DNA from: Lumnitzera littorea
Taxonomy: Eukaryota; Streptophyta; Magnoliopsida; Myrtales; Combretaceae
DNA: 64,000 nt
Assembly: GCA_024138015.1 (NCBI GenBank)
Contig: JAMXBB010000008.1
Span: forward strand, 46,545,397 to 46,609,396
Reading direction: 5' to 3'
Below, in pieces: positions 46,901 to 58,052 of the stretch. Made by a program: the position numbers and the translations under genes. Position 1 is the stretch's first letter, and each line of letters begins with the position of its first letter. The notes beneath the pieces were generated by a model that was not told the origin of the DNA, made no database searches, and saw only the letters and a list, made by a program, of their open reading frames with translations.

Positions 46901-48466
46901 AAGAAATTTACATTTTAGTAGACTCAATAACTCATTCTAAAGGTAACTCAAGGGAAGCATTTGGGGAAACTATAGATATGTGCACACTTAGAAATTGTAT
47001 TAGGGGGTGTTCATTGAAAAATCTCAAATATTTACCAAACTCAAAGGTTAAACATGTTGTGAGCATCCACACCCATATGGTTTAAAGAGTAGCTTTAAGC
47101 TTCTCTAGTTAAATGCTTCAAGGGTTTCTCAACTTAAGGGATAGCTTAGAAAGTAACAAAGAATAAAGTACTAAATTGGGATATATATCGAGGGATTATC
47201 AATAAGGATAAGTTCGCAAGCTTAGTTAATGACAACTAAGTTCCAGGTAAGTGGGATTAGTGCTTCACCATACTTTAAAGTATTATTTAAGAATACTTGG
47301 AGGCCTTAGTATGTGTCTTGCTTGTAATTGTAAGTTAGTGGCTTATGTATTTGTAACGTATGTGTTTGAATATTGCTATGCTATCTAAAGTTTTGGACTT
47401 TATGTATTGGTTACTTTATGATGTTACTTGATTGAACTGTGTAAAATTGCTTAATCACCTTAAGAACCAAACTAACTCAAACTCGACCTAACTTCCAACC
47501 GAACATGCATCATAACCTACTAGGGTAAACAACTAGGATTCTTGAGCTAAATACGAACCCTCCAATAAGGATAGCTAAAATTATCATTTCTCCATTCTTA
47601 GTCGAACTAAGTGATAAGAGAGGAGGTCACAGTAATATTAAGGACTATGGTTTGAAGGTAGTCTAACGCAAAGCATGATCTCTATTGCATAAGCCCCAAT
47701 TTGGTTTTGATTCACAAGTGCACAACATCAAACTCCTTAACCTAGATTAGAGCGAGTATAATTTCTTTAATCTCACAACGAATTGGATAACATCTTATGA
47801 TGGCAGTTGCTTATACATGCATAGCATCAAACTAAACTTGCTTGAAAACCGTGGTTGCTCTATGTCAGATATGTGTTATTGTCTCCTTCCCACTTATTGA
47901 GTAAGTTATGACTCATTCCCCTATAGTTGTTTTGCAAATTCCCTAGTAGATTCACCATTACTACTCCAAGTTCCTAAAGATTAGAGGATGGGGTTGGGGA
48001 GTGGGATTTAAGACTAATTAGATGAATTCTTATTGATTTGTCATTTTTACTAACTTACAGGGAAACTAATAGGGTTTCTATTGGTAACTCTCTAGTTTTC
48101 GACTATTAATATTACTACAATGCTCTATAAACTTGTGAATTTTTATAAATTATTTACTAATTGCTTCATTTTCTTAGATCAATTTAATTCTTGGAACTTT
48201 TTGTTAAAATTGAGATTTTGTACTCCTTATGATTTATAAAGCTTGATTTTGTTGGTCATTTGAGCCACAAAATCACCTTTGGAAGCTATTTTGAAAAGTT
48301 ACACTACATGTTGATATCTATTAAACTTAGAAGTAGATGGCTTAAAGTGATAGAGTGGTAAACATCTTATGTAAGCTATTCCCATTAGTGGCTAAAGTGG
48401 CTAGCTTCTAGCTAAGGCTAGTTTATACAGCAGGGTTGTCATGACTCCTTGATTTGGGGTGTGATA
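43902..48466. repeat. Repeat family L, copy 3: candidate long LTR of about 4.6 kb
   Basis: Starts TGGTAACACCCCTACC and ends GGGGTGTGATA, so the ends are an imperfect inverted repeat (ACACCCC / GGGGTGT) as in many gypsy LTRs. The 3' part (47225-48466) aligns with copy 2 (50850-52896), e.g. aaagtattatttaagaatac, gtttgaaggtagtct and gtttatacagcagg. The 5' part (43902-47225) has no clear match here. A GC-richer patch at 45890-46020 (ccggagcgacc) recalls the R/U5 of Del/Tekay LTRs. No duplication is found around it (tttag left, ataaa right), so the LTR call is inference. Confidence 0.55.
44178..44239. repeat. Exact 30-bp direct duplication
   Basis: A 30-base segment beginning ggaaatctaggctcaa occurs at 44178-44207 and again at 44210-44239 with no difference, separated by two bases. 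A recent replication slip inside L copy 3. Confidence 0.95.
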
Positions 48467-48744
48467 ATAAATGAAGTAGAGGATACTGTAGAGAATATCG
48501 TAGAGGATGAAGCCGAGGATATTAAGAGTCAATCATATTAAGTTCATAATATAGAAGTTAAAGTAGAAGGTGAGGAAAAACATTGAGACTTAGAAGTTAA
48601 AGTAGAGAGTCTCATGAATTAACAGCTTCATAGTTAAGGATAGAGAAGCTAGCATAAAAGGATTTGACCTTAACAACTGTTGATGATTGTGCAGTGATGT
48701 GAGAATCAAAATTGTCTAGCGAAAGTATAGCTATAGGATTAGAT
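48467..48744. other. Spacer between L copies 3 and 2
   Basis: Purine-rich stretch with gaagtagaggatactgta and gaggatgaagccgagg, which would read as an acidic peptide in one frame. It recalls the acidic part of gag in C (about 18310-18400), but no stop-free frame of length is present. Possibly a gag remnant. Confidence 0.4.
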
Positions 48745-51700
48745 CTTGTGTGTTATAGAGCATGGAAGTTTCAAGGATGACACTTTTTGTAAGGAGAGTG
48801 GCATGTGAGACCTTAGTTTTTGAGCAACTAGCTTAGACTCAAAGCAATGTTCTATTTTTATTGAAACGTAGAAAATAATGTAGTGGAAAGTAAGAAAATT
48901 ATCCATTGCTAGCAATTTCACTAACAAGTTCTGATATACGCACACACACATGCATATACACATACACTATGAGAAGCTAGAAAAGATTGGTTACCTTCTA
49001 AAATCGATATTCAATAATAAAAATATGTCGTTAGAGTATATAATTGGTTGAATAATAATTATAAGCAACATCATTCCACATTTGCATCATCATGATGGCA
49101 TAAAGGAGGAACTTAGGCCAATTGTCAATAATAGAATATGATACCTAATATTTATACTAACATAATAGAGTCAAGGTAGGAAAGTGTGTGTATGTATATG
49201 TATGTATGTATACATGTTATGTAACTATTAACAAATATACATAGTATGCAATATATATTCTTACATAGATTACTATAATTATAAGATATAGGTTATTATA
49301 GTCTCAAATCATTACTTTTACTAAAACACAGACAAAATAAAAGAGTAATATTTTAATCCTTTTGGACGTGGCAATGCTAAGGTCAATTAATAAGCTTCTA
49401 ATCATTTTTACCTAAGTTCTTATTAAGGCACATAAAATACAAAGCAAATGGAACTTAAAGGTTGACAAAAAAAAAAAAAAAAGGAACTTAAAGAAAAAGT
49501 GATACTTAAATAATCACTTATCCTTCCTACATTGGATTGATACAAATAAGAAAAACAATAGGGAAATTATAAGAGTGCAACCAGATTAATGGGAAGCTAG
49601 CAAAAACGGAAGAGTGAGGAAAAAAAAAAGAAAAAAGAAAAAAAAGGAAAAACTTCCTTTTGTTTCCTCCTTAAATGCAAAGGAAAATTAATTTATTTCC
49701 TCTACATTTTTCATGACTAAAGAGAAATGGGGAATATATATATCTTTTCTTTTTAAAAAAAAAAAAAAATCAGGTGGCTCAAATTATGTTGATGGAGGCT
49801 ACTATTTCTTTTGAAAATTTTTCTCACGATGGATTTCTCTTCTTGTTTAAAGGTAAGATTTGAGTTATTATTTCATAAATTTCCTTTAATTGAAAATTGA
49901 AAGTTTGGCTCTTTAGGCTTTCTAAAATGACGCAAAAATTAGGTTTCAACAAATGGATTTCATTTATCCTTCCTCATTTTAAATCATCACAAGCTAAAGC
50001 TCTTATCAATATAAATAGTGGGTGAACATAGGGAATACAAACAAAATTGGAATATAACATCTCTATCTTTTATCGATAAGGGCTTTTCTATCTTTAAGAA
50101 GTGGTCTTTTCAAAATAAAGTTTAGGAATAAGAAGAGATTAGTAACTTAAGGCAAACATTTTTACTAGTGAAAACATAAATAATATATGGTATTGTTGTT
50201 GCTCTAGTGAAGGTAATTTTCTATTATTTACTTATATATTAGCTTAAATTGTTAGTTCACAACTTATATCGCTAATGTTATTATGAGATACATGTTGAGA
50301 ACTAAATGAAGAGTATAGCATTTGATGATAAAACTTGGAGTTGGTAAAAATGTGGAAATTTTGAAGGTTAAAGTAGAATTTCCACTCAATTAAATGATGT
50401 TTCAGAGGATTTATATGTTTATCCTATATAGGAAGTTTACTTAGGTTCAATTAGAGGATATTAAATGTAGCTCTTAACTAAGGTAAACTTAAAGAGTATG
50501 TCAAGGGATGTTCTACCTAAAATCCTAAGGATAACCTAACTTAAGGATGACTCAAAGGGTAATTCAAAAGATAATTCATAGGATAAAGAAAGAATCGACC
50601 TAAAATGGCTTAAAAACTTGAATAAAAGGTATAACAATCTTCCAAATAAAGGTCAATGAACTTAACATTAGGAATAATAGGTAGAATACTTGATATTCTA
50701 TAATTTGGATAAATGCTAAAGTGTCATTTTTAATATGGGAACTTTCAATACAAGAATGCACTACAACTGCACTTAGTTAAGTAATCAGTAATTCAGGATT
50801 GCTGAGCAATAAGAAAATCTAATTAAGAGGGATCAATACTTTACAGCATTTTGAAGTATTATTTTAGAATATTTAGGGACTTTAGTATGTTCATATTTGT
50901 GGTTGTAAATTAGTTGTTTGTCCGTATGTGGCGCATGTGCTTTAATATTGATTTGCTGTTGTAGGAGTTGATCTCCATGTATTGTTTATTTTATGATTAT
51001 TGCTTTGATTAGATTATTTGAAATTGGTTGATCATCTCATATACGAACTAATTTAAACTTAGCCTAACTTTTAACTTGATATGCATTGTAGCCCACTAAG
51101 GGAAACAACTAAGATTATTAGGCCAAATATAAACCTTTCAATGAAGATACTTGAAAAGGTCATTTTCCTACCCTTTCTTAAACTAAGTGACAAGAGAAAA
51201 GGTCATGGTAAGGTTGGCGATAGTGGTTTGAAGGTAATCTCAAGTGGAGGATATTCTTTATTATATAAGTCAGGGTTTGGATTTGATTCGCAAGTACATG
51301 ATGTTAACTCCTCAACTTAGATTAGAGTAAGCGCAATTTTTGTAATCTCATGACCAGCTGAATAATGTAGTACGATGGCACTTACTTGTTTATACATTGC
51401 ATCTAACTAAATTGATTGAAAACCTTAGTTGTTTTGTATTAAATGTATACTTCTATCACCGTCCCACTTATTGAGCAAGTTATCACTCATTCCCTCACAG
51501 ATTCTTCTATAGGTTTAGCGTCATACACAACAATTTACCTAATTTCAAATTAACGGGAAATAGGTTTGGGGAGTAAAGATAATGAAGATATGGATGGGTT
51601 TATATCTTTTGTAGTTTTTACCTTTTTGGAAAAGTAATTGAGCCTTACTAAGTGAGCTAGTAGTTTTCAGTTGTTGGTCTAAAATGTATTTAGAAGAACC

Positions 51701-51807
51701 TGTAGATTTGTAAACTTTTATTTTCAATGTAAACTTGTATATATATTTTCACAATAGAAAAGTACTATAGGTTTCCAATAAAAGTTATTTTGAAAGATTA
51801 CACCACA

Positions 51808-51812
51808 GGTTT
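51808..51812. other. Left target-site duplication GGTTT
   Basis: GGTTT directly before TGATAAGAATT and again directly after ...GTGTATCA at 52734-52738. The uninterrupted copy 1 has tgttttatatc at the same place (about 42449). Confidence 0.9.
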
Positions 51813-52733
51813 TGATAAGAATTAAACCACCAGACCCTTGAGCCAAGCCCGAGGGTAAGAAAGCATGGCCAAGCAAATCCTTTCCTTATAACTTACCACT
51901 AAGAAGTCTAAACTGTTGTAATCTTCCAACCTAATGCTCTGGTCAAGCCATACGTTCTCGTACTCATTGATAATCTCCTACTATCGATTAGAGCTACATT
52001 TAAGCAATAGTTCGGTAAATCTGACCACCTACCTAGCCAACCTGAATCTGACCCGTACTAAATATGTCCAAAGGGAATTCACCTTAGAAGAATTATTTGC
52101 TTAGCTCAATACAGCTGACCTACCATCTTTACTCGGCACCTTAGCTTAGCAGTCACTAACTTAATCGTATAATTTGTCCTCTTCTATTAGAAAATCACCA
52201 TCTACGGGAAGCTACGTATTCAAGTACTCACCCGATAGAATCCTCCATACAAGATATTCATTTTTGTTATATTTTCAATTATACTCTTTATTATTCCTTA
52301 TACATTACTTTTTCAAATAATACCCTTTTTAGTCTTTTTTTTTATTTATTTTGGGTACGATGCCCTAATATTCAAGTATAAATACCCCATTGTAATGTAG
52401 CTACATCTCTCATATATTATTGTACTTCAGAATATTGAATATACTTCCTTCCATGAACATTACTCTTAGATTATTTACTTACTTCACTCTTATCTCAACT
52501 CTTAAGCAAGGTTAGGTGGTAAGTACCCTCATTGGATTAGCTCGTGTATTATATTGAGTTAAGCTGTGAGTCTTCCGATGTTTCTTAGTGCATCATATCC
52601 TTGGAGCTGTTTAAGGGTTTACTTGTTTTACTTTCATTGTTGTTCGTACATTTACCACTTTGTTTTCAAGCTTTCTACAAACTTAAACCTATCCCGATAC
52701 CGTCACCCTTATCAACTCTTGAGTAGTGTATCA
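51813..52733 (+). repeat. Solo LTR of the element C family, 921 bp
   Basis: Starts TGATAAGAATTAAACCACCA, ends GTGTATCA, with perfect GGTTT duplications. It aligns along its whole length with the LTRs of C, e.g. cttaagcaaggttaggtgg at 52501-52519 against 25896-25911 and 16572-16590. No internal domain. The comparison with L copy 1 confirms a clean empty site. The orientation follows C. Confidence 0.93.
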
Positions 52734-52896
52734 GGTTTCATATCAAATAGGTACAAAATTGAATGCTTCAAAGTGGCTAAGTTGAGTACACCTTGCTACA
52801 CTATGTCTACGATGTAGTTGTGAGGATAATTTCCATTTTAAAATGGTTTATACGGTAAGACTATTTCAAATCTACTTATTTAAGGCATGATAATGT

Positions 52897-53095
52897 GGTA
52901 TTATAGTTTCTAATTGGGTAAATTGCTTTTGTAGGTTACCGCATATGACCCATTGTTTAGGTTACACTAGTAACAATGTTAAAGGTTATACGATTAGCTT
53001 GTTTCAATGAGGTAGCATTATTGTTATAGAGGATGATAGATGTCAACAGGCTTTTTTAGGCATGGGCACCTAGACTTAAATCCATTGACCTAAGA
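52897..53095. other. Sequence after L copy 2, up to element D
   Basis: Starts with a primer-site-like TGGTATTATAG, then matches 39995-40130 (agcttgtttcaatgaggta / agcttgttttgataaggtg). So the order found to the right of copy 2 is the order found at the left of copy 1. Confidence 0.5.
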
Positions 53096-54020
53096 TGATA
53101 CGAACTCGTGGATGAACACACGAACCCAATATTACGCATAACCAAAGAGGTAGGTCTAAGCTGTAAGATGGCTTGAAAAGTAAATGATAGTTAAAGGTTG
53201 AGCAGGGGGGTTCTCATGTACCACCGAAGGATATGATGCATCAATACCTTATACAAGCCTAGGTCACACTTAATATGATGTACAAGTATGGCCAGGGGTC
53301 ATTCGCCACTAGTATATGCTTAAATTGGCTAGATAAGAGTAGCTCAAGAGTAAGAGGGACACATAGCTTGAAAGTGAAAAAGTTCAATATATTCATCTAT
53401 ATATTGATATGATTTCAACTTTTACAATATGATAGTATTTATATCATCCCATTAGGGTAAATCCTAAGTTATAGAAATTACAAAAGAATGGTCCTTATTT
53501 GCTAAAAATAAAAAAGAATAATTTATAAGGAAAATAAGAAATTGTGCAAAAGAAGGAACACGAACATCCTTTGTTAGAAAGGATGGTACAAATGTTAGTA
53601 AAGGACAGTGCGCGTGTGTTTTTACTATGATTCTGACAGTGTTGTGATCCAAGCAAGGGTGGACCCCGGTTTAAGCTTGTTCGATGTTAGAAGGGCTTAA
53701 ACAATAGTTGGTTTAAGGATGGCTCACATTAGGGTTTGCTTCGGATGGTCAGCTCCTGATAGTTTTCCTCAACCTTGGCACAGTGAAGATTGATACATTT
53801 AGATGTGACATTTAGACTATGGTTTAGTGGAGGGTTTAGTTCGACATGTTAGTTGTTCACCTTGACAACATCTTGGATAGCATGGAAGGTAAAGTAACTT
53901 AGCAAATCGGACTAGGGCAAGCACTACTCCTTGGTGCTTAACTCACCTCGGACAACTCAGCGAACCACCTGAGAGAGCCCTCAGGCTCAGGAGCGTATAA
54001 TCAATCCTTGATCCCTATCA
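53096..54020 (-). repeat. Element D 3' LTR, about 925 bp
   Basis: On the minus strand starts TGATAGGGATCAAGG at 54020, next to the purine tract CTGAAGGGGA (54030-54021). Aligns with the two parts of the A LTR. The low end TGATACGAACTCGTGG is matched to TGAATTAGTCAATGG in A but could lie up to 30 bases further left. The minus frame at 53464-53652 is chance. Confidence 0.75.
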
Positions 54021-55260
54021 TCCCCTTCAGGTTGTTTGAGATTTGGGATCAAATCTGATTCAGGTCCAGTTTGCTTGTCTTCAGGTGTGTAAGATTAGAG
54101 GTCGACAATGTTGAAAAAGTATAAGACTCCGTATCCTTCAAGAAATTTGATCTTAGAAGCATTAGGATTGATCTTTTCAACCACTCTAAAAGGTCCGTTG
54201 GCTCTAGGAGACAACTTCCTCTTCCTCAAGTTTGGGAATCATTCCTTGCTAAGGTATATCTAAACCAAATTGCCTAGTCAAAATTCTCTCTTCTTCCGTC
54301 CTTAGCTTCGCTTCTTAAGCTTAATAGCAGCTCAACCTAGTTGCTCTACAACCTTCTGGTACATGGTTTTGATGGCTTCACCTTTCTCGATGGCTAGCCA
54401 GTCATCATCATCAGTTCTCAATTGGGGTGCTTAGTCCAATGAGAACTCAGGGTTGAACCCATAGGCAACTTTAAATGGAGACATGCTTGTGACGTTGTGG
54501 GTGGTCTGATTATAGGCGAACTCGATGATTGGCAAACACAAATCCCAATCAGCTATGTTTCTTCTGATAACTACCCATAACAAAGTTCCTCTAGTTCGGT
54601 TGACAACTTCAATGTGCCCATCGATCTATGGATGGTAGGACGTACTGTATAATAACTTGGTTCCTAATTGCCTTGAAAGTGTCTTCCAAAAGTGGTTCAT
54701 GAACTTAGGGTCTTGATTTAAAACTACAGTTCTGGGCATGCTGTGAAGTTTAATCACCTCCTACAAGAAAAGAAAAGAGATAACTGAAGCATTGTTAGTC
54801 TTAGAATAAGGTACGAAATGTGCCATCTTGCTAAATTGATCCACAACTACCATGATGGAGTCCTTCCCTAGGGACGTCCTCGGTAATCCTAACATGAAGT
54901 CCGTACTCAGCTTGGATCATGGTTTGATTGGGATTGGCGAGGGTCGATAGTATCCCTACTCAACTCGACTCTTCGCTTTTCGGCAGGTCGCATACTTTTC
55001 TAGCATGGATTGGACATCTCTTTTCATTCTTGGCCAAAAGAATTTAGAAGATAATACCTCATAAGTTCGACGCTAAGCAAAGTCCTATCAATCCCCCTCC
55101 AGGCGCCTCGTGCACTAGCAGTTCTTACATGGAACAGGTCGGGATATATACCCTCCTCTTCCTAAATGAGTATTCGTCCTCCCTGTGATAGTCATCTAAC
55201 GTCTATCCTTCCTTACAATGGGCGTAGATAGGACTAAAGTGTCAATCTTCGGCATACAAA
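54021..55260 (-). pseudogene. Element D integrase relic
   Basis: Zinc-binding end LEKYATCRKAKS (about 55010-54975), core VVLNQDPKFMNHFWKT (about 54730-54685) and GHIEVVNRTRGTLL (about 54625-54585), C-terminal GPFRVVEKINPNAS (about 54210-54165), and FNIVDL just before the end at about 54080. Asp and Glu of the triad are still there. Stops and at least two shifts break the frame. It shows what the end of A would have been before B cut it. Confidence 0.8.
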
Positions 55261-56200
55261 TTCTTAATGGTTAAAAAACCAAGTAACCTCGTCTACAATT
55301 CGGTCCAGAGGGTATGTTGTCTTGATAGGGTGTTAGCCACTACATTGTTCTTTTGGTTCTTATATCTTATGACATAAGAAAAACTCTCCATGAACTTAAC
55401 CCACTTAGCCTATCTTTGAGATAACTTCAGTTGGCTCTTTAGATATCTCAAGGATTCATGATCGGTATAGATCACAAATTCCTTGGGTAGCAGGTAGTGT
55501 TGCTACACCGTTAAGGTTCGAATTAAGGAGTAAAACTCCTTGTTGTAGACGAAATAGTTAAGTGTGGCTCCTCAAAGTTTCTCGCTAAAGTAAGCAATAG
55601 GTTGGCCTTCTTACATCAGTATAGCACCTATGCCTAGTCTGGATACATCACACTCTACCTCAAATACTTTGTTGAAGCTCAGTAGAGCTAAGACGTGGGT
55701 TGTAGTTAGCTTCTCCTTCATGTCTTCAAAACTCCTCCTGTCTTTCTCACCCTAGAGTTCAGTGAATGGGGCTACAATCATACTGAAATTCTTTATGAAT
55801 CAATAATAGAATGATGCTAAGCTATGCAAACTTCTCACTCGGCAAAACAGGTCGACTTAGGCCATTTTATAATCACTCTTATCTTCTCCTCATCAACTTG
55901 GATGCCACCATCGGTCACAAAAAATCCTAAGAAGATCACCTCAGATTAATAGAATTTGCACTTCTTTAGAATGGTGTAGAGCTGTTTAGCTTAGAGTTTT
56001 GCAAGCACTTATCGGAGATGCTCTCGGTGTGTCTCTAGGTCGGGATTGTATACTAAAATGTCATCAAAATAAACCATGACAAACCTTCCTAGTAACTCTC
56101 GGAGCACATGATTCATTAGTTGCATGAATATGCTTTGTGCATTAGATAACCCAAATGGCATTACAAACTACTCATATAAACCATATTGTGTCTTGAATAC
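55261..56200 (-). pseudogene. Element D RNase H and truncated reverse transcriptase
   Basis: Reverse transcriptase begins abruptly at about 56200 with TQYGLYE, stop, FVMPFGLSNAQSIFMQLMN, then an intact MVYFDDILVYN (56085-56055) and EHLRxVLAKL. Thumb and RNase H follow (DHESLRYLKSQLKL near 55460-55420, TLSRQHTLWTEL near 55330). Upstream of 56200 the sequence is already the protease-reverse transcriptase linker, so about 330 bp of fingers and palm are missing. Confidence 0.82.
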
Positions 56201-56830
56201 GGGGTAGACCCTCTAGTAGCTCCATCGGAAATAGGTCAACAAAGTTCTCTAGTAGGGTTTTTACCTCAATTGGCAACTCTTCCTCCCCAAGTCTCATCTC
56301 TAGAAGCCACCTGACAAGTAGATAAGTTGGTCCCTCCAGCTCCATTTCTCTTTTCAGTTTAGCTCAGGTTAGTACCAATGCCTCCTTTAGGGTTTGGCTA
56401 AGCTAAGACTGCATGATTTTTACCTACTCAACAATCATGGACCTAATTTCAGCCTTCTCCCTTCATGCTCTACAAAACATGTGTTCCCCTTACTGTCATA
56501 TATAACTGCTCGGTCAAACATCCATGGTCATCCATATAGAAGGTAGGACGCACTTATGGGTAGTACGTCACAAAGCACTTCATTTCGATACCTGCTTATA
56601 CAAATTAGTATAGATACCCGTTTGTTCACTTGTAAGGCTCCCTTATCACTAAGCCAATGAAGCTTGTAAGGTTTTGGCTTAGGCATAGTTGGCAATTTCA
56701 ACTGCTGGACCATAAATGCAAAGGATACATTGGTATAGCTTCCACTATCAACAATCAACGTGCATAGTGATTCATTTACCTTGCATCCAATATGGAAGAA
56801 ATTTCTCTCTGTTCATCTTTGGGTACATAA
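56201..56830 (-). pseudogene. Element D protease relic and linker
   Basis: IVDSGSYTNVSFAFMVQQLK (56755-56695) keeps the Asp-Ser-Gly active site intact, the only copy here to do so. PYKLHWLSDKGALQVNKRV follows without a stop to 56528. The linker has LLVRWLLEM-like and LFPMELLEG blocks (about 56320-56205), and stops dead at the deletion. Aspartic protease of the polyprotein. Confidence 0.8.
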
Positions 56831-58052
56831 TTGATACTCATCGTCCTCCTCAATACTAGAGCGGTCAGCATGAAGTTGCCTTCCTCACTATAGACGACTT
56901 CCTCATCAAACAGCTCGATTTGTCTATCCTCTTTTAGCTCCTCTACTTCTTCATCTGTACTATTGACCTCTACGGTCGGTGCCTTACCTCTGATAACAAT
57001 CTTTCACCTGTTCGGACACTGAGCAACCATGTGTCCAAATCCTTGGTATTTGAAACACTAAATCTCACTCATCTTCCTCCTTAAACTCTGGCCCTTCTCA
57101 AACTTCCTCAAGCGTTCCTTCTCCTCTTCTCGAGTAGCTTGAGCAGGTTAAGTCTTAGTGACCTTACTTAGTTCCATTCGCATGGGTCTGCTCGAAACAA
57201 GTTTGCTATTGCCAAGATGGTTGATAGGTGGTTGGAATCTTCCTATTTGGCACCTTTCTATCTTCTAGGTGGCTTGAATTACATCATTAAGTGTTCTAAT
57301 GTCCAGGGTTTCCAAGACATCTCCAATCCCATACTTCAATCTAACAATGAATCGAGACACAATCCAATCTTCTGGCTCTACGAATTCACATTGGGTCATT
57401 AGCATCTGGAATTCCTTAATGTAAGCATCTACATTCGATCCTCCTTACCTCAGTTCTTATAATCTCTTGAAGGTATCCTACAAATAATAGCTCGGCACAA
57501 ACCTTCTCTGGATAACTCTCTACATATCATCCCAACTCCTAATCTCTCATTTTCCTTCCATTCTTCTAATGGCTTGTAAGTTCTTCCACCATAAGGCGGC
57601 ATAACTAATGAACTCTAACACAGCAAGTCTAACCTTTGCATTATTAGGCAATTCGTAGCATTCAAACTACTTTTCAATTTAGTCTACCCAATCTAGGTAG
57701 TCTTTTGCATCACCACTTCTAGAAAAACTTGGAATACGCATCTGAAGTTCTTCGACTTTAGGGGCTCACACATTTCTTTCTTCAACTTCGTAGTACTCTT
57801 CTACATCATCATCTCCTTCAACTTCTTTCTTAATCTCTTTAAGTGCTAACCTACATTTGGCATCCTTACCAACTACTTCAACTTGAGGAAGTCGAGTTGG
57901 GGCATTCGCTTGACCAAATTGGCCATTGCCTCATTGTTGTTGCTCATGTTCCCTAATAGGGCTACTCTTAGCTCGCTGTCTATCTTCTTATGTGACAGTC
58001 ACCAAATTAGCTACTAAATTGGTAAGCCTATCCAAGCAATCACCTATTGATT
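56831..58052 (-). pseudogene. gag: Element D gag relic
   Basis: Knuckle CFKYQGFGHMVAQCPN (about 57060-57010) has the second Cys changed to Tyr. An acidic segment (STDEEVEELKEDRQIELFDEE, first twenty residues near 56975-56915) follows. Upstream, the gag core (MRIPSFSRSGDAKDYLDW-like, about 57745-57690) and an acidic N-terminal stretch (about 57850-57790) match A. The start of gag lies near 58000 and the sequence is cut at 58052 by the E LTR. Confidence 0.72.

Larger units (their letters stand above)
48745..52896. repeat. Repeat family L, copy 2 (holds a solo LTR)
   Basis: Aligns with copy 1 (40110-42560) and, from 50850 on, with copy 3. Ends ...ggcatgata at 52896; the next bases TGGTATTATAG (52898-52909) look like a tRNA-Met primer site, which would make this end the 3' end of a 5' LTR. 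It is interrupted at 51812 by the C-type solo LTR. A run of about 17 A lies at 49466-49482, and (CA)n at 48940-48953. No coding. Confidence 0.65.
53096..58052 (-). mobile_element. Element D: gypsy (chromovirus-like), 5' end replaced by E
   Basis: Minus-strand gag, protease, shortened reverse transcriptase, RNase H, integrase and 3' LTR. It is the closest relative of A in the window. The front of gag and the 5' LTR are displaced by element E, whose LTR begins at 58053. The left border of the LTR (53096) is estimated from A and no duplication is confirmed. Confidence 0.83.

Noticed and set aside
51081..51320. 79-codon frame in L copy 2
   Set aside because: Copies 1 and 3 have stops at the same place, so the frame is not conserved.
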